Shown: positions 36,937 through 49,703, counted from the stretch's first letter. The stretch is 64,000 nucleotides of DNA from Thereva unica (GCA_949987705.1 OX465281.1:3822001-3886000), one strand, 5' to 3'. The notes: generated by a model from the letters alone, not told the origin. Made by a program: numbers and translations.

Positions 36937-37799
36937 TAAAGTCTCGTTGCTATTCTTTTATATTAATTAAAATGTTTATTTTGTGCTAAAAAAATAAAGT
37001 AATCGAAACAGTCACCTCCATTGGAATGAAATTGTATGCGCTGAAAGGAGGTGGTTATTAGATTATTGTTGCATTTCGTTTGCACAATTCACTTGACAAA
37101 TCCCTTGATAAATACTTGACCGCGTAAGACGACTGCAGTTTGCGTTTGGCGCGGCACCAGGGATGATCTTGGGGCTTGTGCATGGCTGCCTACTAGTGAT
37201 GATTATCCAAATGGACACTGAGAAATCTCGTTGCGCACTGAAGATCAGGAATTAAATTGAGTTTCGTTGGCGGTTTCTTAGCGGTGTCACCTCTTGGATG
37301 GATGATATAAGATCAATTGAACTGAGAGTGGCATAATGTTGATTCTTTGATTCCTGTTCGGTTGTTTTTTCTTCTTCTTGAGAGATATGTAGGTAATTAG
37401 AAAGTATAGTTTGTATAACAATGTTGTGCTTAAAATTAGTGATAATTAATAAGTTTGTGTAATTGGTGCCTTACAAGATATGTTAGAAATTCAATACGAA
37501 GCCATCAGTATCATCCTATCGATGTTGAAGAAGGAAGTAATTGTAGTGTGTCTTACCCTTTGAAATTCTACAAATTTCTTTAGGACAATGCTAATGTAGA
37601 AAAGTATCGAATCTAACTAGCGGTGTCATTTTGGTCATTTTGGAGGTCGATATTTGGAGTAGTTTGTTGTGGGACTAGTTTGTTGTGTGGCTTGCGTAAA
37701 ACTCTCCTCAGCGTTGCGTTAACAGAAGGTTGACTCTTTAGACGGCTTGGCTTTGTTGCCGCGGTCACAATCGAACGCTGGCTTTAAGTCGGCTCTACA

Positions 37800-38700
37800 C
37801 GATTCTGTGAACGTTTCATTCGAATGTCAGCACGAACGTGTCCAAATACGAACTTTGGGCACTTGACATTGGACACTCGTAGCTCGAGCATCGGCCAAAA
37901 GATGCGTCCTACCATCAAGCATAGAACATTGGAGGATATTCAAAGCATCGTGCAGAGCCGGCTTCAACCTGTTGTTAGATATCGGCCTAGTTGTGTGTCT
38001 TTAAATTTGACGATGTCGAAATCGTTTGATCACTTGACAATAGGTTAAGGAGGTTCGAAGGGTTTTGAAAACGGTCGACTCGTATAAAAACGTAGTCGGC
38101 GCCTCCCAGGGCTTCTGTAACGTAGACATTCTTTTGAACGGGTTGTCGAAGATGTATTGTCGTTCGGCATATTACAATGAAAGCGGGAGAAGAATTCTGA
38201 TTCTTCAATTGAGTTTTTACAACTTGTGATGGTAAACGAATTGGGAAGTCTTATGTTTTGACCGTATACGAGCGTAAGTCGGTCTTGATTAATCTTCGCT
38301 CACAATGAATAGTGCTCCCCCTGCCATTAAGGCTTTTAGTTGCCTGTGGAATCGTTCGACCATCTCGTTTGCCAGTGGATGATAGGTGGTTGTTTAGATT
38401 CGGTGAGTGCCAAGTAGTTTGGCCACTTCATTAAACAGTGTTACGATTCGAACTGTGTACCTTGATCGTTTGTGATCTCAAAAAGGTGTGCCGAATTGTG
38501 GGACGAATTCACAGCCGAATCGTTTTTCCACTGTTGAAGCGAAGACGACTCGAATTAGGAACGCTTCAGGCCATCTCGTGAATATATCGACTATCGTTAA
38601 TATATAAAAGTATCTACGAAATGGTTTCATTTCATGGATATGTTCAAATCTATTATTTGGAAGCTTGAAAGGTTCAAATGGAGATTTGGTATGCCATAGT
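37800..38700 (-). mobile_element. Ty3/gypsy integrase and pol C-terminus, relic
   Basis: On the minus strand: LPNNRFEHIHEMKPFRR, YILTIVDIFTRWPEA (integrase core with the first Asp), then in other frames TYHPLANEMVERFHRQLKA. After these comes a C-terminal segment ending in RLKPAL. Frameshifts and stops separate the blocks. It resembles the gypsy relic at 7130-8240 in type. No LTRs identified. Confidence 0.75.
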
Positions 38701-38994
38701 ATAGCCACTTCGGACTTTTGGCAAAGGAAGGAATAAAGGACAGGACAGATTAATAGTAGTGCTAAGGGTGCTAAAGAAGACGACGGATCTGACGTTTGAA
38801 CTCCTGAATGTTGTAGGAGCTCAAATTGCCTGCATAAAATTATACAATGGTTTTATTCAGTGCTTCCAATATTTTTGCTGCCAACCCTTAAGCGTCGCTA
38901 GACTGCTGTGTAAGTGCATGTAAAACTAAGAAAAGCATACTTTTTTGTAATAGAGTGAAATTGAGGTTGGGTACGTAAAAATAGAAGAGTAAGT

Positions 38995-39078
38995 TTAAAA
39001 ACTCATCACTGCAGAGTTCAGCGACAGACTTCCAACTGCCGAATTCTGCAATGATGCCGTAGTGATGAGTTTTTGAAT
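38995..39078. repeat. Short inverted repeat
   Basis: AAAAACTCATCACT on the left pairs with AGTGATGAGTTTTT on the right, separated by about 50 bases. Possibly part of a small MITE spanning about 38900-39200; the outer ends were not resolved. Confidence 0.5.
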
Positions 39079-39695
39079 TTACCCGAAGAAGGAAACAACG
39101 GGCAAATTCACAATTGATGCTGAAACCGTTGAGACCCTTTTGCAACCTCCATGTAAAAGTAAATTCCAGCATTTGCAACAATGTAGAAGTAAATTTTATT
39201 TAGTCATCACCGCGAATTTCCATTGATTCCTTGAGCTATCGATTCGTAATATATTGATAAACTTGAACTTCAATGCCACCACAACACTACCAACGATGCC
39301 GCACGCACTCTTCATGTCACATTTGAAACATGCTCGATGCAACATTATTATCTAATTATCGAGCTTATTACACGGAAGCACAAAACGTCAATTTACCGGC
39401 TATGATGAAAGTGGCGTTTGCTCCTTGTTATCTCATAATATTACAAATCTTACTTAATTCATTCAACGATTTTCATAACACTTTCACTGAAAAAATCGGG
39501 AATTAATCGGCGGCTTTTCGCTATAGTAAACTTATCTTGATAAGAACATTTCAAACATTTATCTCGTCCGAGGAGCCTTGATGGGGTGCTCTTCTTGTTG
39601 TGGCGATCAAGTTTACAATAGAAAATTTCATAGTTGATCGCATTTTGATTTTTTGCGATTGCTGAAATGATTATGTAATTTTGAGATTCTGAGTG

Positions 39696-41794
39696 TTTTT
39701 TTTTTTTTTTGTGATACGATGAAGCTTAGGAGTCACCCTTTGTACTACTAGTCCGTCAAGTCGTTCGAGTCATGGAGCAAAGTATAGTAGTAAGCTTGAT
39801 CTGAAGGATAGAATAGAAAGGATAGGTTAGGGGTCTGGGGGGTGCATGAGTAGGTGTCGATGATCCTTGCGTTTGAACTCAGAGATGTTATATGAGCTCG
39901 GAAACACCGATTGCGGAAGAGAGTTCCACAACCGAGTTGTTCTATTTATAAACGAACAGCTAAACCGTAATGTGCGTGAAGGGGAGGGCTGCAGGGTGAA
40001 GGGGTGAGCCGAGTTGGCTAGTCTTGTGTTGCGGGAAAAAAGTTGCCGTGTAGGCAGGAGGTTCTTTATTTCAGTGGAGCATTCGCTGTAATAATAGCGA
40101 TAAAACTTGCTGAGTGCAGCTACGTTCCTACGGTGGCTTAAAGGGTCGATGGAGGAGCAAAGAGTGCTATCACCAATGAGTTTGATGGCGCGATTTTGCA
40201 CCTTATCCAGCCAAGCCAAGGTGGTTTTAGGAGCGCCCGCCCAGATATACGAGTTGTATTCAAGGTGGGGTCGAATGTAGGACTTGTAGATTGTGGCTAG
40301 AGCAGCTGGCTGAAGGAGGAACTTGCACCTCTTAAGGAATCCTAGGCATTGATACGCTTGTTTGGCAATTTGGAATATGTGACCATTCCATTGCATATCA
40401 TTAGATAGAGTCATTCCCAGGATGCTAAGAGATGGGTCAGGTGTTAGGCTATCCCCGTCCACTGAAATAGAGGGAAAGTCGGTACAGGTTTTGGTGGAGA
40501 TAAGGCAGTACTTTGTTTTTGATGCGTTAAATTCGACCCGATTCTTGCGGCCCCAGTCAAGAATGCGCTCGATGTCTGCGTTAAGAGAGCTGGACATGAG
40601 TTCGCGGTCTAAGAGACAAGGTCTGGCACTTGCTTGTCTAGCGTTGGCGTAAGAGTAACGCAGAGTACTGTCGTCGGCGAAACTGTGGAGTGGGTTGGAG
40701 GGGATTGAGAGCAGATCGTTAATAAATATTAGAAAGAGAGCAGGTGAGAGGATCGATCCTTGGGGAACGCCGGCCGAGATGGAGTGTGGGTTGGATTCGA
40801 CGCCATCCAATACTACCTTGATTGAACGGCTGGAAAGAAAGCTCTCAATCCAGTTCATAAGAACTGAGTCGATACCAATAGCTTGGAGTTTGGACAGCAG
40901 AGCGGGATGCCATACTCTGTCAAAAGCCTTGGAAATATCTAGAGCAACCAGACCAGACTCACCGGAACTATGGATGCTTCGGTGTAGATGCTCGGTCAAA
41001 CATACAAGAAGGTCGCCAGTAGATCTTTTCGGTCTAAAGCCGTACTGCCTGTCGTGTATGATTTGGTTAGATTCTAAATATTGCATCAGCTTTCTATTAA
41101 TTATTGTCTCCATGATTTTGGAGAGAACAGAAGTTATTGCTATTGGGCGGTAGTTTAAAGGGTCGCTGGCATCACCTTTTTTCGGAATGGGCTGAACATG
41201 AGCTAGTTTCCAGGAGTTTGGATAAACTCCGGAGAAATATGATAAGGCAAAAAGTTTGCGCAGAGGTTTAGCCAAAGGTGAGGCACATTCATTGAGTACC
41301 ATAGGGGGAATATTATCGGGGCCAGTGAATTTGTTGACGTCAAGCTCCTTGAGACATTTATACACCTCACGGGTCCTGAAGAAGATCCCGCCCATTGAAT
41401 GGGCGATGCGATCGAGGACCGGTGGTGACGTATCAGATTCGGGGAGAGAAGAATTTGAGGCGAACAGAGATGCCAATAAATCGGCCTTGGATTTGCTTTC
41501 TGTTATCACCTCCTTTCCATTGATGAATGGAGGGGTTGAGGAAGAGGTAAAATTCTTCTTGATGGAAGTTACCAAGGCCCAGAAGTTTTTGCTGCCTGCA
41601 TTTGCGTTGAGAATCTTGTTTCTTAATTTGTCGTCAAATGACGATTTAAGCTTCCTGATGGTGGAATTACAGGAATTTCTTAATTTGATATACTCACGAC
41701 GAAGGGACTCACTTGGGGAGTGTCTGTACGCTCTATAGGCACACGAAACACGGATTTATGTGATGATGTCCGTTTTTTTTTCTTCATATTGTTG
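39696..41794 (-). mobile_element. CR1/Jockey-like LINE, 5'-truncated, with intact RT frame and poly(A)
   Basis: An open minus-strand frame ending at 39827 runs at least 582 residues. Upstream SLRREYIKLRNSCNSTIRKLK and KNFWALVTSIKKNF are typical of the endonuclease-RT linker. RT blocks appear in order: [65 protein letters not shown], catalytic SFADDSTL, then a thumb and a C-terminal domain ending HPPDP. A 3' UTR of about 115 bases leads to a 15-base poly(A) (T-tract at 39696-39710). ATTCTGAGTG occurs on both sides (39686-39695 and 41795-41804) as a candidate target-site duplication. The endonuclease is missing, so it is not autonomous. Other pieces of this family are at 10520, 15390, 17430, 57690 and 58549. 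Confidence 0.9.
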
Positions 41795-42187
41795 AATTCT
41801 GAGTGCATTCATTGGGCATTGTCTGTTGTCATTAGTATTAAATATATTTTTCCGTATTTATTTATATATTTTTCTCTTGCAATGTTAAGTAGATTAACCA
41901 AACTTTTCTTTCAGCAAATTGAACTAGTTCAGAGTATTCGGAACGTTGGCGACTTAAGGCTCAAACAGAACCAATCCGTGTATCATATCGCACGTAAATA
42001 GTATCGCAATTATTCAATGACTGGTCAGTCAAAGCAAGCCCGAGTAGAAATAAAAAATACAACGGGCCTTACAACGGGCGAACACCGGCCGTGATTGAAA
42101 CATAGTCCTCGGCCATGTGTCGGGCATCAGAAAATTGTTTGCAGGACTGTACAACTGTACATCAGCACAAACACACACACAGGCAGA

Positions 42188-42518
42188 GTTTACCCTGGGT
42201 AACTCAGAGTAAGCGCCCATGGAAATGCGGGTTGAGTAAAGTTTCGTTATATCCAAAAAACACGTCGGATTATGCCGGGTTTTTTTACATGTGTTTCTTT
42301 AAGTGTAAGTGTAAATGTCAAGTTACCCTACGCCTACGACAGGGGATTCCCCACGGGCATTACTGTGTTTCCGTGAACAGAGGTAGAGTTTGCGTTGAGT
42401 AAACAGAAAACGGCTCTGGGTGAAAGTGACTGGTTTCGTTGAGTTTACTTGGATTCAACAAAACATTACTCAACCCGCTTTTCCATGGGCGCCTACTCTG
42501 AGAAAACCCAGGTTAAAC
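42188..42518. repeat. MITE-like element, long imperfect TIRs
   Basis: Left end TTTACCCTGGGT...CTCAGAGTAAGCGCCCATGG and the right end, read in reverse, TTTAACCTGGGT...CTCAGAGTAGGCGCCCATGG pair over about 65 bases. Length about 330 bp. The open frames inside it are not genes. Confidence 0.8.
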
Positions 42519-42544
42519 TGGAAATCAATATATATAAGCGTAAG

Positions 42545-42665
42545 GGGATTAGCTCCGACCAGGATCTCCCAGTTGTTGCGGCTTCTTCTAGTAGGGTTCT
42601 CTTCCATATTGTTCTAGGTCTTCCGACTCGACGGGAACCTTGCGGATTCAATACATTTGGTGCAG
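42545..42665 (-). mobile_element. RTE-like LINE tail fragment, reversed
   Basis: The reverse complement matches the CCTAGAACA...GGAGATCCTGG segment near 21810-21870. It is truncated at both ends and abuts the MITE at 42188-42518. Confidence 0.65.
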
Positions 42666-42729
42666 ATTATTTTTTGGCGCAAATTTTCCGTAAATCTTTT
42701 GGTCAAGTTTCGGGGGTTTTGAGGTACCA

Positions 42730-45700
42730 TTACAATTGGTTAAAAACCCCAATGGCCATCATAGCCCCATTAAAAAGCCAAGCGGCCGGCGTTCGCCAGT
42801 TGTATGGCCATTTTTTATTTTTACTCAGGCATGGGAGATCCAAGGACAATCCTGTGGACATCGTCTCTAGAGATTGGGCCTGCTTCACTAGTACAAAGCT
42901 TCTCTGCAATACCAACAAATAACAAAATGATGATCTAAACCGAAGTTGGCTCCTCGGTATCCATCATCAGGGCCGAAAGATGGCCTCTGGGGTTTTATTA
43001 GCACCATTACAGCAGTAGATATATATCACCAAAGGGGCTTTGTGGATACCTTTGCTCGCAAACCTCATATTCACAAGGTTCTTACTTGCTGCCATATATA
43101 GGTCTCGTTGCTCAATTCTAGAAGTGTTTTATGCAAGCCTCCTCTTGCCGACGTGTCGAGACGACTATACCTGTAGGTATAAACGGACTTCAGACTAAGC
43201 GTCGACGCACTGGTAAAATTCCTAAACTCTACAGGATTGGTTTAAACGTCCATTACAGTCGGTCAAACAACCACCAAACCCTGGGTACATGAGTTTGTGG
43301 TATCAAAACGATGCCCCGAAGTCCTAAATGAGTTTCCGGTCGTACTGGAACCAGCGCCGTACCTAATCTACCAATCATAGTTTTTAATTGATTGAAATTT
43401 CAAATGGCTGCATTGCCTGATATTGACTTGTCTTCTAAAGGAACAAACGAATTTCCAAGGAGAATTTAACGGGAAAATGAAAAGGTATAAAAGCATGGGT
43501 GGGAATCGAATTCACGGCCTAATTGATTTTAGTCATTTAAATTAGAAAATATTCTTTAGATCAGTAAGTTCTAGAGTAGAGACTTTGCACCCAAAAATCC
43601 CCATTGTTAGACAAAAAAAAACAAATGCGAAGATCAACAAGATAAAAACAAAAACTGATCAAATTGTTTTGGTTGAAAAGAGTTAATAGAATCAACACAA
43701 AACGCCTGATCAAACATTGTTTATCCTTAATTTTTTGTTATTATTAAAAAGCAAATGATGAAAACATTTCGCCAAACTTAAACAATCGTTGCCGAATTTC
43801 CATATCAAATGGTGGCGTCTGCCTCCGGTAGCGGCAACATTTCTGTGTATTTGCCCTGATCTCTTTAATCAGCAGTTTGCGGCTGGGTTTTGATGGAATT
43901 GGAGCAGGTAAGTGCTGTTGCCGCAGGTGCGATTAATCAGCGGTTTCGTTTACTTAACCCGAGTAGGAATTTCCTTTCATCTATGTATTTCGCCCATTTC
44001 CTTCCTATGGCGAAGTTTTTGAACTTGAATTTCAAATTTTTCGCCAAGTGCACACGTCTACCAATTGTGGCGATTTATATGGCGCGTGTTCGGCACAAGA
44101 ACGTTTAGTTTGGCTGGACTTGGCAGAAAGGGTGATCGCGCATTCATCGTTTTGCAGGAGTGTAAATGGTTAGTGTAGAATCGAATAAGAGTGGAAGCTG
44201 CATAAGTGAGTTGTTTTTCAAATATTTACCAAATAATAGGACCAAAAATTTAGCTTAGGTTATGATCAAAACAGCGGATTTTATTGGTGAACTTACAGTG
44301 ATCTTGTCCTTGTAGATCCTCGATGTAAACCTCTAAACTAATGGCGTAATGTAACTGAATATGCTCTGGATATAAAAGTTTTATCTGGGTTTTGTTATTT
44401 TTGATTGAGATTTGATATTCGATAGGTTTTGTTGTGTTTTTGTTTATAATTAAAAAACTCAGATTAACCTTGACAATGCTTTTTTAAAAACTTGTGGAAT
44501 TTGTGCAAAATCCTGTGAAGTTTTTCTTACATTTGTGATATTAAAGACTAGCCCACTTTTATATAACAAAATGGTTTATGTTTTGAAAGAAGTGAATATT
44601 ATCAAAAATTGCTTCGCAAAAGAGTATTATTATTACCAGAGGTAATAACAGGGTAATAAAATCAAGCATAATAAAAATCTATATGACAGTGCACGTTAAA
44701 GATATGCGTATTGCCTTGATTTGTCGAAATTTTACTTGGTTCTTCTACTCTATGCATCATTTTAGGTAATCATGTAAAATCAAGGCAACAACGCTAGCGC
44801 AGTTTTCATTCGGCATTCACTATACTACGAAATCAATACTTCTAATAATTCCAACAAACCGGTTTTTAGATTAGCCTGCAACAGGCACGCACGGAGTGAA
44901 AACGCCTGCACGGCACCTGAAAAGGCACGGTACGCCTGAAATATTCGCCTGCATGTATCATGAAAGAGGTACACTACTCCTGTCTCCCGCTCCTAGCCTA
45001 CAATAGGCACACACCACAGCGTCAAATCGCCTTTACATATAGCACCCAATCGAGGCAGGGTATGCTCACACTTTTTCTACTAGACTAAAGGAAGCAAAAT
45101 TGAGCCTTTAAAAAATTGTATAGGACGAACGAAACGGGCGATAACCTTGGTTACCATCAGAGCCGGATTAAGGATCTGGAGGCTCCTAGGCAGAACCTGT
45201 GGTGCATCCGTTTTTCAACCGATTTCAGACCGATTTCATTATTCCTTTAACATTACGCAGTTATCCGCCACCACAGAAGAAGAGATATTCTTTCTAATTT
45301 GTTTAGGTAAGCGAGAGTCGCACAACCTATATTCGGGGGAGCTTGAATTAAGGGCTTTGCGTCGTCATTACACTGTAGAAGCTATCTAATGAAGGTTAAA
45401 ACACAAATTCGCGCGACACGTTCGTACTACATTCACACACCGAGCTTTCTTTCCAACCTTTGATACGGCGCACACCCACCCATAGTATAATAGTATAGCT
45501 ATGCTAATCCGGGCCACCATTTCATAATATTGCGCAATGAAGCTTTTGCGGTTTGTGAGCTTTCTTGTTGAACCTTTGATCTGACTAGTTGGACTTTACT
45601 GTAGTGAGTATTGGGTGGGCTTTCATGCTGGAGTAGTCTACCAGGCACACCAGCTGGCTACTTGTATAGCTGTCCACCTGAGAGCTTTAATTTATAATGT

Positions 45701-46490
45701 TTCGTATACAAATTTGTGGAACTATACAGATATACCAGGCAGGCAGCTACACGGCTAGACTAATTAGTTGGTCTTCTTGTTTGCCTGACCGATCTATCTG
45801 GTCTGCCTGTCTGGCCTATCTATCTGCTCTCTCTGTCTGTTCTGTCGATCTGGCCTCTCTGTCTAATTCGTCTGTCTGGTCTATCTAATTAAGTTTGAGT
45901 TGTGTGTGTTCTGTGTGTGTAAAACTATTATAAAAAATTACTTGGCTTACCTTCAAAATCCAATTTGTGTGAGAAACATTACAAGTTCACTAAACCACAA
46001 ACGCTTCCCAAGACACAAACCGAAGCTTCAGTCCAAGACGCAAACGCAAATTTCGATTTCGCATTATGTAGCACCGGACCAATATAGCTATACTACTAAG
46101 CATGGCGCGATGGGCGGCAAGAAGTACAACACAATTTTATGATAATGTGATTATGATTTAATGATTGTGTTTGCCCGGGGCGCCGAACGAATACAGAAAG
46201 GCCTCAATGCTCAAATACTTTTTACCTCGATTCTTACAAAACACGTTTGTTGGTCGTCAAATGACAGAAGGTTCATTGCTTAACAAACTTTTCATCATTC
46301 TACGATTGCATCGCACGCACTATGTGGAAGCGAAACGATACCGTCTTTTATAAATTTGAAATATTTATTCGCTCATTATTCATTAAAGGGAAGTTGGCTG
46401 AAATCTTAACCATTGGTGCCATACTCAGCATACTCAATTGACTGGTCTTCGATCGATTGCGTAGGTCAAGCAGCATTGGATATGTTTAGT
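42730..46490. other. Intergenic DNA; low-complexity TCTG tract near 45770-45895
   Basis: No host coding sequence was recognised. Near 42830-42870 a short KDNPVDIVSRD phrase recalls BEL/Pao elements but is too short to call. At 45770-45895 there is a degenerate TCTG/CTAT repeat. At 44870-45000 GC-rich CCTGCA/GCACGC motifs cluster. Confidence 0.4.
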
Positions 46491-46499
46491 ACTTAGTTT

Positions 46500-46990
46500 G
46501 TTTTTTTTTATGTGGCAGACTAGAGGCTTAGGGAAAGTCCCTTTGTACTGTCTCTGTACTTTGTACTGACAATCTATTTTTTCCGTATACACCGTCGAAC
46601 AGCAGCTCTAGCCGGAAGATAGAGAGAAGAGAGAGAGAGAAAGAAGAGAGGAAGGAACTGTCACAACCTGGCCGTGATATTTTTATTCCACCTACTCTCA
46701 ACCATTTCGCCGACTCTGACGTTGGGGCATCGAGAACAACTCGCTGGAGTGTTATGCCTCCTGAAACGAGTTGAATCTCATCAACCAACCGATGGCATGC
46801 GCTAGGTGGAGTGGGGAAGGACTAGGGTAGGCTATGACAGAAGGAATGTAAAGAAGGAAGAAGAGAGAAGGGAAGTTATGTGGGTGGGAAAGTGGAAAAG
46901 GCGAAGGACCTTGGGGCTGGCCGGGATTCGAACCCGGGACCTCTGGGACAGCAGTCAGGCGCCTTACCCCTAGACTACCGAGGCCCCCAC
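46500..46990 (-). repeat. Candidate tRNA-derived SINE
   Basis: On the minus strand, starting near 46987, the sequence has a tRNA-like head. There is a box A-like GGTAGTCTAGGGGTAAG and a perfect T-arm CCGGG-TTCGAAT-CCCGG containing box B (GGTTCGAATCC). The acceptor and anticodon stems do not pair properly, so it is not a functional tRNA. A CT-rich and AG-rich body follows. This layout is that of a tRNA-derived SINE; its 3' boundary is approximate. Confidence 0.65.
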
Positions 46991-46994
46991 TGGG

Positions 46995-48810
46995 GGCTGG
47001 TTCGTAAAAAAACGGCACACGCATTTGGAATAGCCACGGCATAGGCTGGGTGCATTTATAGATGTTCATTCCTGCAACGGGAGCGGGCATACCTTTGTCG
47101 GGAAAGTGCATACCCTGGGGTGCCGCTTTTTTATGTGCGAATGGTGCACTTGCACCGGGCGTAATTTGACTGGGGCGCAATTTCAGAAATAAAAGATTTA
47201 AAAAAAGTTTAAAACCCAGTAGACGAAGAGAGGTATCTATAGTATATTCAATGGCTCGGAAAAGATACCACAACCTGTTCCCAATTTTTGAGTCATCTGT
47301 GTAGATACATAATGGCCCAGTTGGGATAACACCATCTGTCCGCTTTGGTGCTTTTACTGTCTAACAAATTAATATGGCAGTTCCACGCGGGCCAACCAAC
47401 AAAAATTGACTATATTGTCCATTCTCGATTCGATGAAGAATCGTATGGGGTTTCACAAGAGCCAACTTTCCCAACGAACATTATGTTAGAATGCTTCAGC
47501 TTGTTGTTCTTGTTTTTAACCCTAATTCTCCCTTCTGCCAACTTTTTTCTTTTCTTTTCCTAACAACAGGGAGACAAAAAACAGCAAAATCCGTTCAGCT
47601 GTCAAAAAGTTGATTCAAAATTCAGTGAGAGTTCAGAAGTTTAAAAATTCTGCCCACCCCTTCGTTCCCTCCTACTCTCTTCTCCGCAAACGAAGTTTAT
47701 AGCAGATTTTTGTTGGTTGGATGTTGACCCATATGAAACTCCCTATGTAATCTTATTATTAGGATCCAATCTTACATTTTGCGCAAACTATGACAATTAT
47801 TTCTCCCATGCAGCGAGTGCCCACTGCGTTCAAAAATGAACAGCTTATGGGGCGCAATATTGTATAGTGCACCGGGCGCAAAAACCCCGTATTTGTTCAC
47901 TATATGCGTGCTAGTTGCGCGCACGTATATGCTTTTAACCGTGGAATTGGGCTTTTTGGAGAAGTTCCAGGGCTTCCCTCAGAAAGAGAACTGATATAAG
48001 AAGATTGACAGATTTGTCTAGAAAGAAATTTGCCAATTAGTGTTGCCAATTTTCTTATACTATCTATAACTTGGAAAACTGGTAGTACAAACGGTAACGT
48101 GGGGTTTCCAAATAAAATAAAATCGTTCATAGATACAAAGATACGGCTATAAATACATGAAATTTATATCAGGAGTATTTTTACAACCTTCTACTTTCAT
48201 TCGGATTATTCTTATCACTCCCAGAAGAGAAAATCAATCATTTTCCGTTGTCAAATTCACAAGTGACATTCTGTGAAAGATTTACGAATGGAGAAATCTA
48301 TTTATCGTTAATGTGTGCTTCCAGATTGGCCACTGATTGTTTACAGCCCCATAAAGTACCTCGAAACGGGTGATCGACGGCTTTAGTGCGTTGGTAACAC
48401 AAAATTCAAGATATCGGATGTAATTTATTACCGCGGTGCCTTAGAAGTCCCTTAGAAGTTCGTTCTATCGTGCACTGAAGGGCAGGTGTAACCTAGTTAC
48501 ATTGCTCAATATAGGTGCATGCCCATAAGTGATTGGACAAATAATCGAAACCGAAAAAGATGTATCACAAAATATGTATTTCCGACAAAAACAACAACGG
48601 ATTAATTGGATTAGAACTTAACAAAACAATTATTGACAATAAATACGTTTACTTCCTGCACAGATAAGGAAAATATTGCCACCGCCAGCCACCACCAAGA
48701 GTCGAAGAAAGCCATCTAATCCTCCTATTGAATTTATTGGGCCGACAAAACTTCACTTAACAATCGTAGGGTTTCCCCCAACAACAACAACAAAAATACA
48801 AACAATGAGG
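46995..48810. other. Intergenic DNA, no gene seen
   Basis: No convincing coding segment. A palindromic GGTGCACTTGCACC-type motif lies near 47142-47158 and recurs in the DNAI7-like intron at about 1862 and 2453. Confidence 0.4.
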
Positions 48811-48814
48811 CTTG

Positions 48815-49117
48815 TTACACGGCATAACACTTTCTGCTGTAACAAACCGGTTTGTGCGTGTTATACGAATTTCACGATAAACTGACTGTTCTGCATTTTT
48901 TCGTGTAACAATTCTATTGTCTATGTAGCTGTGTACAAATTTAAGTCATTTTCGTAGACCCCGAGAATGAAATTATGATTGTGTTAGTGTGTTGCTCTGT
49001 GCAGTCGAGAATTTTTTGGGATGCACAAGTAACAAACTTCCCCGCGACCCCTTGCCTATAAAACCGGTTTATTGGAATTATTGGAAGTGTTGATGGAAGA
49101 AATGTTATGCCGTGTAA
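48815..49117. repeat. MITE-like element, TIR TTACACGGCATAACA, TSD CTTG
   Basis: The 303-bp element begins TTACACGGCATAACA and ends in its reverse complement apart from one mismatch at the inner end. CTTG flanks it on both sides (48811-48814 and 49118-49121). Both subterminal regions contain AACCGGTTT. No transposase. Confidence 0.8.
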
Positions 49118-49703
49118 CTTGCCTCAATAGTACTTAAAGCTATTTTGGTGGAGCCACCCGAGTCTGGTTGTAAATCAAGAACAGGGTGTATGCAAAATTC
49201 TGGTAAATATTTAAATGAAAAAATAACGCCGTCGTCGCAAGCTCTTACTGAGGCAGTAAGGTCTGGCTTTCTTCTTTTCGGCTGCAATGAATCCGGTTTT
49301 TATCACTGCACGCCCCCAAATCTCTGTGGCAGATTAAGTCTCCCGTTGTTGCCAAATATTTACAAGACGATCTGATAACGACTATGCAATGCACATTTTT
49401 ATGCGAAGTCCTCGTCTGGCGTAACCTTTCGGTGTTTACAGATTTTTTCCACTTGACATGTTTAGAGACTGAAGAATTGTTGGAATCGTACTGACTGGAA
49501 GGAGAGAATTAAGTGATAAAAAATGTGGAGTAAAAATAAACCAACAGCGGGGTTACAGATCTAAGTAAGGTCATATGGAAAAAAAATACGCAGAGAAAGA
49601 GAGTTGTATTCCTCAGTAATGTTCCTAAACCTTGACGTGGTGGGTTTAGTTGGCTTGGCTCTCTGAAACGTTGGCCCATATCGATAGAGATTGATCAGTT
49701 TGC

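Noticed and set aside
42830..42920. BEL/Pao-like phrase KDNPVDIVSRD
   Set aside because: Too short and isolated; no protease, RT or integrase in frame nearby.
45697..45888. Small plus frame rich in Ser, Cys and Leu
   Set aside because: Produced by the degenerate TCTG low-complexity tract.
46905..46987. A tRNA gene on the minus strand
   Set aside because: The T-arm is perfect, but the acceptor stem pairs only in part and the anticodon stem does not form. It fits a tRNA-derived SINE better.
48676..48885. Short plus frame with a Thr-rich segment
   Set aside because: It runs into the MITE at 48815-49117, so its 3' half is repeat sequence.
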